The notes beneath the pieces are model-generated. The model did not search any database. It saw nothing but the letters and a program-made list of their open reading frames with translations, and had not been told where the DNA came from. Positions 24,353 to 31,827 of a stretch of DNA of 51,247 nt are shown one piece after another; within the stretch, counting starts at the first letter, position 1; each line of letters begins with the position of its first letter. The stretch is from Flavobacteriales bacterium UBA5422 (GTDB lineage Bacteria > Bacteroidota > Bacteroidia > Flavobacteriales_D > Crocinitomicaceae), in assembly GCA_002409405.1 (NCBI GenBank), contig DHNG01000003.1:16082-67328 (forward strand), given 5' to 3'. Made by a program: the position numbers and the translations under genes.

Positions 24353-25402
24353 TTATTTATTTTCCTCCGTTCCGGTAGTAGATTTCTCTTCTTTTTTCGG
24401 TTCCGTCTTTTCGGTATCCGTTTCCTTCACTTTTTTAACCCGTTTACCAATGTAAATTCCCAATTGAATTTCGTGCGTCCCGCTTGCAGCATTTCGAATT
24501 TTACCCATGCTGTGTTCATACGCATAACTGATATAAATATTCTCAACGACTGTTGTTCCGAACTGGAATACCAGGTTGTTACTTGTTCTTCCGTATATCC
24601 CGAGCCACATTGCATTTTTATAAATGAAACGTGCTCCGAAATCCAGGTTAACAGGTGAATTATCTGCAAATTTTGCGATCACCCCTGGCTCCAATACACT
24701 TTTACCAACCTTCAACCCATAGGAGAGTTGCAAGAAATAATGCCGGTTGTAAAAACTTTGTGTTTCAACACCGTTAAACGCCGCTTTATTTTTCAACGCA
24801 TGTGTCATACTTGCACCAAAAAACAATCCTTTTCCATAGAAAACCAATCCCGCATTGGCATCAAAAATATGCTGTTGAGCCGTACTCCCGAGCGCTGCTG
24901 CATATGCATCATCCATTGCATCCGCCAAAATCACTCTGTTGCTGTTAATCCGGTGATTTCCCCAACCTAAACCAACTCCTGCACCGATATTAAATTCTTT
25001 CGTTACGGGAAGATGAATCGCATAGCTACCGTACACTCCAACTTTGTTGAATACACCGATTTCATCACTCATGATCCGTCCCCCCACTACATGTTTCAAT
25101 GCTCCAACAGTAACAGCCGGACGTGCATGCATGAATTTCCCTTCCGGATTGTATTCCTGCAGTCGCGCGCTATTCCCTGCTCCAACAATCGAATGTCCGC
25201 TGAAATTAATCGTTTTCGGTCCGCCACCATATCCGACCCATTGAAGGCGCGCAACCAAGTCAATCTGGGTTACACTGGACAATCCTCCGGCAGCAGGATT
25301 ATAGATGTATGGATTCTGAAATCCGGATGCAAACTGAGCTTCCTGCTGTGAAAAGAGTGCTCCACTGCAGAACAATAATGCGATGACAATGCTATTTTTC
25401 AT
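24353..25402 (-). CDS. PorP/SprF family type IX secretion outer-membrane protein
   Basis: 349 residues from the chosen start. After the signal peptide (MKNSIVIALLFCSGALFSQQ) comes the hallmark FASGFQNPYIYNPAAGG, then a beta-barrel of many amphipathic strands ending KIRNAASGTHEIQLGIYIGKR. A 40-residue acidic/basic tail (EKTEPKKEEKSTTGTEENK) is an unusual addition. PorP/SprF proteins work with the T9SS to attach or present type B substrates. It is the second gene after a CHU_C protein gene (gap about 20 bp), the expected partner. Confidence 0.92.
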   Translation of the reverse strand: MKNSIVIALLFCSGALFSQQEAQFASGFQNPYIYNPAAGGLSSVTQIDLVARLQWVGYGGGPKTINFSGHSIVGAGNSARLQEYNPEGKFMHARPAVTVGALKHVVGGRIMSDEIGVFNKVGVYGSYAIHLPVTKEFNIGAGVGLGWGNHRINSNRVILADAMDDAYAAALGSTAQQHIFDANAGLVFYGKGLFFGASMTHALKNKAAFNGVETQSFYNRHYFLQLSYGLKVGKSVLEPGVIAKFADNSPVNLDFGARFIYKNAMWLGIYGRTSNNLVFQFGTTVVENIYISYAYEHSMGKIRNAASGTHEIQLGIYIGKRVKKVKETDTEKTEPKKEEKSTTGTEENK

Positions 25403-25422
25403 TGTAAGTTTCATTGGTATGA

Positions 25423-27039
25423 TTAATGTATGATACTGATTGGGCCGTTATAAATTGTGTTTGAACCATCGTTCAATTCCAACTTGAAGAAATAAGTTCC
25501 CATCGGTAATTTCTCTCCTTTAAATGTTCCATCCCATGGTGTGGTGTATCCAGGCGATTCATAAACAATACTTCCATGTCTGTTGAAAATCGTCATCTGG
25601 CATTCCGGATATACTTTTTCAAGGTTGTTAATGATAAATAAATCATTTTTACCATCTCCATTCGGTGTAATGACCGTTGGAAACACCGGTTCGAAATCCT
25701 CACATGGCATGATATAAATTCTCAATGTATCTGATTCTTTCGGGCACAAAGCGTGTGTTACTTCATAAATCAGGTGGTTTTCTCCCGTCTGGAGTCCACT
25801 TATTTCCACAGAGTCAGCGCTCAGTTCGTTGATCATTCCATTCCCCATTCCAAATAACCAACTAACGCTTTGCAATGAATCAGTTGGTGTTGCCGTAATG
25901 ATTAACTCCGGATCTGTTCCTAAACAAATCGTTGTATCCGCTGTAAGAATCGATTGTCCTCCTGTTTTGAATACATCCATTGTATCTGCTTTTGACGGAC
26001 ATCCGGGAGACGAAATTGTCCAGATCAGCTGACTCCATCCATTTGGTACGTTCGTCACCACTGTCGCCGGGCTGTTCGGATTTGCAATCGTTGCTCCCTG
26101 TGGTGAAGTCCATGTTCCTGTGCCTGCCATCGGAGCAGAAGTAGAAATATTCAACTGTTGAACGACACATGCGTAAAACGTATCCTGTACATTTGCATTG
26201 GAAGGCGCCAATGAATTAATGATCACAATTGTATCAACTGAATTTCCACAGTCCGGAGAAGTAACCGTCCAGGTAAATACACTTTGACCGATTGCCAGGT
26301 TGTTGACCCCTGTCTGATTTGCAGCTGCATTATTAAATGTTCCTTGTCCGCTCAACAAAAACCAGTTTCCTGTACCTCCATGATACGGATCTGCTGTAAC
26401 AACGATTGTCGTTTGTCCGCATACCGCCATGGTATCCAGCGGAATGTTCGCTTTTGCTGCAATTCCGTTTACTTCAAAATTATCAACAGCAAACGGATCT
26501 CCGTTTCCACTGACATTACTGTATTCAAACCTCACTCCTACCAGGAAATCCTGGTTGTAAGTAGCTTCATCCAATGGAACGGTAATTGTTGTCCAGCTGG
26601 CTGCATTTGCCAATGTATCTTGCACAAACCAAAAAGCTCCTCCGTTCAAACTGTACACTACAAATGCACGGTTACTTGCACCTGCAGGATTCAATTTATA
26701 ATCAAACGTTACTGCATGGTTATTGGTACACTTCCCGTCTACAGGTACATAAGCAGTCATTCGCTCCGTTGTGCTTGGAGGTGCAGCTGAAAAAGCATAT
26801 TGGTCCATTCCGTCTGTTCCGCACCCTGGTGTACTTCCTCCTTTAGAAGCATACAACGCATTGGTTCCCGGATCTGAAACACCATTCCCTGCACATGTTG
26901 CAACACGCCATGTATTCACTGCTGTTTGCACGTAGGTAAAGTTTTCACCGGATTCAAAATCATCCGAATAAAGTGAAACTGTTTGGGAATAAAGACTGTA
27001 ATTAAGGAGTGTAAAGAGAAGTAATGCTACTTTTTTCAT
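25423..27039 (-). CDS. T9SS type B secreted protein (CHU_C, gliding motility-associated C-terminal domain)
   Basis: 538 residues. A signal peptide ends near LYSQ. Residues about 20-195 form a jelly-roll domain with paired cysteines (ATCAGNGVSDPGT, TPGCGTDGMDQ); residues about 200-450 hold three Ig/PKD-like repeats with SPDCGN- and SPGCPS-type motifs. The last 86 residues are the CHU_C sorting domain (FPTVITPNGDGKNDLFIINN, MGTYFFKLELNDG). It is exported by the T9SS and likely kept at the surface by the PorP/SprF protein encoded next in the operon. Ligand unknown. Confidence 0.9.
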   Translation of the reverse strand: MKKVALLLFTLLNYSLYSQTVSLYSDDFESGENFTYVQTAVNTWRVATCAGNGVSDPGTNALYASKGGSTPGCGTDGMDQYAFSAAPPSTTERMTAYVPVDGKCTNNHAVTFDYKLNPAGASNRAFVVYSLNGGAFWFVQDTLANAASWTTITVPLDEATYNQDFLVGVRFEYSNVSGNGDPFAVDNFEVNGIAAKANIPLDTMAVCGQTTIVVTADPYHGGTGNWFLLSGQGTFNNAAANQTGVNNLAIGQSVFTWTVTSPDCGNSVDTIVIINSLAPSNANVQDTFYACVVQQLNISTSAPMAGTGTWTSPQGATIANPNSPATVVTNVPNGWSQLIWTISSPGCPSKADTMDVFKTGGQSILTADTTICLGTDPELIITATPTDSLQSVSWLFGMGNGMINELSADSVEISGLQTGENHLIYEVTHALCPKESDTLRIYIMPCEDFEPVFPTVITPNGDGKNDLFIINNLEKVYPECQMTIFNRHGSIVYESPGYTTPWDGTFKGEKLPMGTYFFKLELNDGSNTIYNGPISIIH

Positions 27040-27140
27040 ATTCATAAGCTATTTAGCAGAGCGTAAATATAGATAAAAGAATTTTCTTTTCTCCGCATCA
27101 TCTAAAAAAAGCTGTTTGATTTCACACTTGCAAAATTCCG

Positions 27141-27186
27141 GGTTGCTACAAAATGGGGCAATTCCATAAAATTTGGTTGCTACAAA
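27141..27186 (+). repeat. Imperfect 34-bp tandem repeat in the CCA-transferase promoter region
   Basis: GGTTGCTACAAA occurs at 27141-27152 and again at 27175-27186; GCAATTC follows in both at the same distance. The second copy contains the promoter's -33 TTG. It looks like a duplicated promoter segment. Confidence 0.6.
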
Positions 27187-27208
27187 TTATAGCAATTCAC
27201 TATCTTTG
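27177..27208 (+). promoter_or_regulatory. Promoter of the CCA-adding enzyme gene (TTG-N21-TATCTTTG)
   Basis: TTG at 27177-27179 and TATCTTTG at 27201-27208, with the ATG at 27217. The leader would be only a few bases long. Confidence 0.65.
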
Positions 27209-27216
27209 CGGTCCAA

Positions 27217-28629
27217 ATGGAGAATTTTTCAGCATATCTCACGCATCCCGTATTCAAGGTTGTTCGGCAAATTGTCGAAGAAGAGCAACTTGAAGCATAC
27301 GTAATTGGTGGTTTTGTGCGGGATATTTTTCTGGAAAGAAACCGCAAGGACATTGACATTGTTGTGGTGGGAAGTGGAATGGATCTTGCAGAAAAAGCAG
27401 CAGAACGTTTACGCGTCAAAAAAGTATCGTTGTTCAAAAATTTCGGCACTGCTTCTTTCAGATACAAAGATCTGGATGTGGAATTTGTCGGGGCGCGAAA
27501 AGAATCCTATCAACGTGATTCACGAAAACCAATTGTAGAAGACGGAACCCTGAAAGACGATCAGGATCGCCGGGATTTTACGATTAATGCCATGGGAATC
27601 TCACTGCAAGCCCACAATTTCGGAGCACTGATCGATCCGTTCAACGGACAAGAAGATCTGAAAAAAAGAATCATTCGGACACCATTGGATCCTGACATTA
27701 CGTTTAGCGACGACCCGTTGAGAATGATGCGTGCCATCCGGTTTGCGAGCCAACTTGACTTTAAAATCGATTCGAAATGTCTTGAATCGATTCTTCATAA
27801 TTCTGAACGCCTGGACATTATATCCAATGAGCGGATCATGGATGAATTGAACAAAATTATTTGCTCCGAAACACCTTCCAGGGGATTTAAATTGCTTTAT
27901 TCAACGAAGCTCTTACATCGTTTTTTTCCGGAAATGGTTGCTTTGCAAGGAATTGAAACAAAAAACGGAAAGTCACACAAAGATAACTTCTACCATACCC
28001 TTGAGGTACTGGACAATGTAGCAGGGAACAGCGATGACCTCTGGTTGCGTTGGGCAGCTATCATGCACGACATTGCCAAGCCACCGACGAAACGCTTTGA
28101 CGACAAAGTAGGCTGGACGTTCCACGGACATGAAGATTTGGGAGCACGCATGGTTCCGAAAATTTTCACGCGATTAAAATTACCGCTGGATGCTAAAATG
28201 AAATACGTACAGAAACTGGTACGTCTTCACTTACGTCCGATAGCATTGGTCAAAGGAAATGTAACTGATTCTGCGGTCAGACGCTTGTTGTTTGAAGCAG
28301 GAGACGACATCGACGATCTTATGATCTTATGTGATGCGGATATTACTTCCAAAAATGAATTCAAAGTAAAGCGCTACCGTCAGAATTTTGAATTGGTACG
28401 GGAAAAACTCAAAGCTGTCGAAGAAAAAGACAAGGTGCGGAACTTTCAACCACCGATCAGTGGAGAAATCATTATCAAAACCTTTAACCTGGAACCTTGT
28501 CAGGCAATTGGTGATATCAAAACCCGGATCAAAGACGCAATCCTTGAGGGAGAAATCCCCAATGAGTACGATGCAGCATATGCCTATATGTTACAATTGG
28601 GAGAAGAAATGGGATTGACCGCTGATTAG
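27217..28629 (+). CDS. CCA tRNA nucleotidyltransferase with HD domain
   Basis: 470 residues. The class II polynucleotidyltransferase head has GGFVRD at 31-36 and the metal aspartates D45/D47 in DIDIVV; RRDFTINAMG and the RRMD-type motif (DDPLRMMRAIRFASQL) follow. An HD phosphohydrolase domain starts near residue 240 with H284/D285 in AAIMHDIAK. It adds or repairs the 3' CCA of tRNAs; the HD part may remove 2',3'-cyclic phosphate. The usual PcnB alternative (poly(A) polymerase) is less likely because of the HD domain. Confidence 0.93.
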   Translation: MENFSAYLTHPVFKVVRQIVEEEQLEAYVIGGFVRDIFLERNRKDIDIVVVGSGMDLAEKAAERLRVKKVSLFKNFGTASFRYKDLDVEFVGARKESYQRDSRKPIVEDGTLKDDQDRRDFTINAMGISLQAHNFGALIDPFNGQEDLKKRIIRTPLDPDITFSDDPLRMMRAIRFASQLDFKIDSKCLESILHNSERLDIISNERIMDELNKIICSETPSRGFKLLYSTKLLHRFFPEMVALQGIETKNGKSHKDNFYHTLEVLDNVAGNSDDLWLRWAAIMHDIAKPPTKRFDDKVGWTFHGHEDLGARMVPKIFTRLKLPLDAKMKYVQKLVRLHLRPIALVKGNVTDSAVRRLLFEAGDDIDDLMILCDADITSKNEFKVKRYRQNFELVREKLKAVEEKDKVRNFQPPISGEIIIKTFNLEPCQAIGDIKTRIKDAILEGEIPNEYDAAYAYMLQLGEEMGLTAD

Positions 28630-28702
28630 GAGATGTTAGTATTTAATAATTCAACATTCATAATTTTTCCCTCCTCCTTCCTTCATTTCAAAATGTATTC
28701 CC

Positions 28703-28710
28703 TACTTTTG
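28703..28710 (+). promoter_or_regulatory. Putative -7 box of the cystathionine beta-synthase gene
   Basis: TACTTTTG matches TAnnTTTG; the ATG is at 28733. No clear TTG at -33. Confidence 0.45.
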
Positions 28711-28732
28711 TTTTTCAGAATTTTATAACAAC

Positions 28733-30094
28733 ATGAAGATTTACAACAACATTCTTGAAACAATAGGAAATACGCCGCTTGTGCGCCTCAACAGATTGAC
28801 AAAAGACGTGAAAGCGACTATTTTGGCAAAAGTAGAAACCACCAACCCGGGAAACTCGGTAAAAGACCGGATGGCAGTAAAAATGATTGAAGATGCTGAA
28901 AAAGCAGGCTGGCTAAAACCGGGAGGAACCGTGATTGAAGGAACCTCCGGAAACACGGGAATGGGATTGGCGCTGGCGTGTATTATCAAAGGATATAAAT
29001 TGATTTGTGTACTAAACGACAAACAATCCAAAGAAAAAATGGATATCCTGCGTGCTGTAGGAGCTGAAGTTGTTGTTTGTCCGACTGCCGTTGAACCGTC
29101 TGATCCTCGTTCGTATTATTCCGTTTCAAAACGTCTGGCAACTGAAATCCCGAATTCATGGTACGTAAATCAATACGATAACTTATCGAACCGTGAAGCG
29201 CATTATGAATCAACAGGACCTGAGATTTGGGAACAAACAGAAGGAAAAATAACACACTTTATTGTTGGAGTCGGTACAGGTGGAACGATTTCCGGAGTTG
29301 GGAAATACCTGAAAGAAAAAAATCCGGGCATCAAGGTTTGGGGAATTGATACGTACGGTTCTGTTTTCAAGAAATACAAAGAAACAGGTGTGTTTGATGA
29401 AAATGAAATCTACCCGTACATTACGGAAGGAATCGGTGAAGATATTTTACCTGCAAATGTGGATTTTGACATCATCGATCGGTTTGAAAAAGTAACAGAC
29501 AAAGATGCTGCTAATTACACACGCAGACTTGCACGTGAAGAGGGAATCTTTGTAGGAAACTCGGCAGGAGCTGCAATCGGAGGATTATTGCAATTGAAAG
29601 ATGAACTGAAAGAAGACGATGTGGTTGTTGTATTGTTTCACGATCATGGTTCACGATACGTTGGAAAAATATTTAACGATGACTGGATGCGTGAAAGAGG
29701 ATTCCTGGAAGAAGACATTAAAACGGCCGGCGATCTGATTGCGAAACATTCCGATCAGCCATTGGTAACCTTGTATGCAGAAGAATTGGTTTCTCATGCC
29801 ATCGCAAGTATCCGCAAATATGATATTTCTCAAATTCCTGTTGTCAAGGACGGTACGTTTGCCGGATCCATTGATGAAAGCACCTTGTTTTCTTTACTGA
29901 TCGATAACCCGGAACTACGCGATGCTTCGATTTCGTCTGTGATGAACGCACCATTTCCAGTTGTAAAAGAAACGGCAACATTGGAAGAAGTTTCAAAACT
30001 GATCAACAAAGAAACGCATGCTGTTTTAGTTGAGAAGAAAGATGGTAAATTTCATATTATCACTAAGTTTGACATTATTTCTGCATTAAGCTAA
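28733..30094 (+). CDS. Pyridoxal-phosphate cystathionine beta-synthase with CBS domain pair
   Basis: 453 residues. The fold type II PLP domain (1-325) begins IGNTPLVRLN; NPGNSVKDRMA carries the PLP lysine K44 and GTSGNTGMGLA binds the cofactor phosphate. GVGTGGTISGVGKYLKEKNP is also typical. Two CBS motifs occupy about 330-453 (SHAIASIRKYDISQIPVVKDG, VMNAPFPVVKETATLEEVSKLI). The enzyme condenses serine and homocysteine in transsulfuration; cysteine synthase activity is an alternative. The CBS pair is probably regulatory. It lies upstream of the BtuF-like gene (44-bp gap). Confidence 0.9.
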   Translation: MKIYNNILETIGNTPLVRLNRLTKDVKATILAKVETTNPGNSVKDRMAVKMIEDAEKAGWLKPGGTVIEGTSGNTGMGLALACIIKGYKLICVLNDKQSKEKMDILRAVGAEVVVCPTAVEPSDPRSYYSVSKRLATEIPNSWYVNQYDNLSNREAHYESTGPEIWEQTEGKITHFIVGVGTGGTISGVGKYLKEKNPGIKVWGIDTYGSVFKKYKETGVFDENEIYPYITEGIGEDILPANVDFDIIDRFEKVTDKDAANYTRRLAREEGIFVGNSAGAAIGGLLQLKDELKEDDVVVVLFHDHGSRYVGKIFNDDWMRERGFLEEDIKTAGDLIAKHSDQPLVTLYAEELVSHAIASIRKYDISQIPVVKDGTFAGSIDESTLFSLLIDNPELRDASISSVMNAPFPVVKETATLEEVSKLINKETHAVLVEKKDGKFHIITKFDIISALS

Positions 30095-30138
30095 GAAAGC
30101 ATTCAGATCCTGCTCACAGGTGAAGATTACTAACTGTA

Positions 30139-30921
30139 ATGATTGAATCAACAGATCAACTCAATATAACAATCCGGCTGGAAACCAACCCTGTCCGGAT
30201 TGTTTCTTTGGTGCCTTCTCAAACAGAATTATTGTACGACCTTCAGCTGGATGAAGCGGTTGTGGGAATTACTAAATTCTGTATTCATCCGGATACCTGG
30301 TTTCAACGGAAACAACGTATCGGCGGGACAAAAAATGTGAACATTGAAAAGGTGCGCGAATTACAACCGGATCTGATCATCGGAAACAAAGAAGAAAATA
30401 CACAATCTGATATTGAACAGTTGCGGAAAATTGCTCCCGTGTGGATGAGCGACATCGATACACTCGAACAAGCGCTGGAAATGATTCTGGAAATTGGGAA
30501 ATTAACCGATCGGAAAACAGAAAGCAACAGCATTGTTCAGGCAACGCGTATTAATTTTGAAAAGCTGGAACACGTAATTGAACGCCAATGGACATGTCTG
30601 TATTTCATGTGGAAAGATCCCTATTTCACCGTTGGGACAAACACCTTTATCCATGCGATGATTCAGTCATGCGGAGGAATTAACCTGCAAACAGCAACCC
30701 GTTACCCGGAATGGGATTTTTCGCAACCAGTTTCTCCTGATGTGATCTTACTCAGTACAGAGCCTTATCCATTCAATGAAAGTCATGTGGCATTTTTCAG
30801 GGATAAGTATCCTGCGGCGAAGATTCTTCTGGTAGATGGTGAGTACTTTAGCTGGTATGGTTCACGTTTGGAAAAAGCACCGGCTTATTTCGAACAATTA
30901 GTAACAGCAATTCATTCCTGA
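30139..30921 (+). CDS. BtuF-like helical-backbone metal/cobalamin receptor protein without signal peptide
   Basis: 260 residues of the class III periplasmic-binding fold: RIVSLVPSQTELLYDLQLDEAVVGIT, HPDTWFQRKQRIGGTKNVNIEKV and LQPDLIIGNKEEN are the BtuF-type first lobe; the second lobe starts near residue 150 (LYFMWKDPYFTVGTNTFIHAM). Homologues bind vitamin B12 or iron chelates for ABC importers. No signal peptide is present and an in-frame stop lies just upstream, so an N-terminal export signal has not been missed. No permease genes are nearby. A B12 riboswitch lies 0.6 kb downstream, but in front of another gene. Confidence 0.82.
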   Translation: MIESTDQLNITIRLETNPVRIVSLVPSQTELLYDLQLDEAVVGITKFCIHPDTWFQRKQRIGGTKNVNIEKVRELQPDLIIGNKEENTQSDIEQLRKIAPVWMSDIDTLEQALEMILEIGKLTDRKTESNSIVQATRINFEKLEHVIERQWTCLYFMWKDPYFTVGTNTFIHAMIQSCGGINLQTATRYPEWDFSQPVSPDVILLSTEPYPFNESHVAFFRDKYPAAKILLVDGEYFSWYGSRLEKAPAYFEQLVTAIHS

Positions 30922-30938
30922 AAAAAGGAATTATCCTC

Positions 30939-31358
30939 CTACCCGACTACAATTTTCATCTGGCAAGTTACCAGTTCCTCTTCTCCTTTGAACGCAGTCC
31001 CTTCAATTAAATGGATGGTATCAAATGTACTGATCACATTCACTTTTGTGGTGATTGTATCGTGTTGATTTGCTGCTTTTTTGACTTCCAGCCGGCTAAC
31101 CGACCCGATAAATCCTAATTTTCCGGCAGCTTCTCCCTTCTGGCTGTTCACATAACCAAATCCGGCAGCACAAGTTTGTGCGATGTTTTCAATAAGTGCA
31201 GATTCCGACAGAATTCCTTCCTTCAGGAAAAGATTATCAGCAGCGATTTCAAATTCTGATTCAAAATATGTTTCATCGGCAGCGATCAGCTTATCAACCA
31301 TCACAAAAGGAAAACGTTGTGGAATATAATTGGTTATCGTGTTTTTATCGATCAGCAT
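30939..31358 (-). CDS. FabZ-like hotdog-fold 3-hydroxyacyl-ACP dehydratase homologue
   Basis: 139 residues. IPQRFPFVMVDKL is the FabZ/FabA-like entry motif, but the catalytic histidine of the usual PHRYPF is replaced by glutamine (Q14). The glutamate of ALIENIAQT is kept. The protein fits a Bacteroidota group often found in polyene or fatty-acid side pathways; no such cluster is present here. Activity as a classical dehydratase is doubtful. It is convergent with the BtuF-like gene (17 bp between stops) and divergent from the riboswitch transcript. Confidence 0.8.
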   Translation of the reverse strand: MLIDKNTITNYIPQRFPFVMVDKLIAADETYFESEFEIAADNLFLKEGILSESALIENIAQTCAAGFGYVNSQKGEAAGKLGFIGSVSRLEVKKAANQHDTITTKVNVISTFDTIHLIEGTAFKGEEELVTCQMKIVVG

Positions 31359-31481
31359 AATTAAGAATTAGACTGCAAAGTAAGAAATAAAATCGCTTCC
31401 ATTTTTCTACCGGTCAATTATTTCTTTAACAGGTAAATCAAAACATTCCACACAATGTAGTACACATATCTCAAACTTTGC

Positions 31482-31489
31482 TACATTTG
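31482..31489 (+). promoter_or_regulatory. Putative -7 box of the riboswitch transcript
   Basis: TACATTTG matches TAnnTTTG about 35 bases before the first conserved riboswitch bases. The -33 region has no clear TTG. Confidence 0.45.
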
Positions 31490-31519
31490 CCCCACGTTCT
31501 TTTTGTATTTCATCAACCG

Positions 31520-31680
31520 GAATTGGTTACACTTAGCCGTGTATTAAAAGGGAATCGTGTGAGAATCACGAACTGTCGCGCAACTGTAAGTAACAAAAGG
31601 TTTCATCAACTATGCCCACTGTTTGTCACTTGACGAATGGGAAGAGCGATGAATAACCGTTACAAGTCAGGATACCTGCC
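31520..31680 (+). ncRNA. Cobalamin (adenosylcobalamin-type) riboswitch
   Basis: The conserved core is unmistakable: AAAGGGAATCGTGTGAGAAT, then ACTGTCGCGCAACTGTAAG, CCCACTG, TGGGAAG and the B12 box AAGTCAGGATACCTGCC (ends at 31680). These match the RF00174 consensus in order and spacing. B12 binding normally shuts off the downstream gene. No strong terminator hairpin follows, so control is probably translational, as in many Bacteroidota. The rest of the 31359-31827 gap holds its promoter and a 147-base leader with a small open frame. Confidence 0.93.
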
Positions 31681-31698
31681 TTTTCTTTATTTGACATA

Positions 31699-31827
31699 AT
31701 GCTTTCGCGATCTGAAGTAAGTGGGTTTATAATTACCGGTGGGAATTTCCTTCCGGAAGTATCTCTTTTTATCTTTTCCAGTGAAATCATTGTCGGAAAA
31801 ATCAAATTGAAACATCAACGAGTATGA
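31699..31827 (+). CDS. Possible 42-residue leader ORF after the B12 riboswitch
   Basis: An ATG 18 bases past the B12 box opens a 42-codon frame (MLSRSEVSGFIITGGN...), and its TGA abuts the ATG of the T9SS gene (TGAATG). The position is where a riboswitch-controlled start would be. The peptide matches no family I know, so it may be a chance frame or a coupling leader. Confidence 0.2.
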   Translation: MLSRSEVSGFIITGGNFLPEVSLFIFSSEIIVGKIKLKHQRV

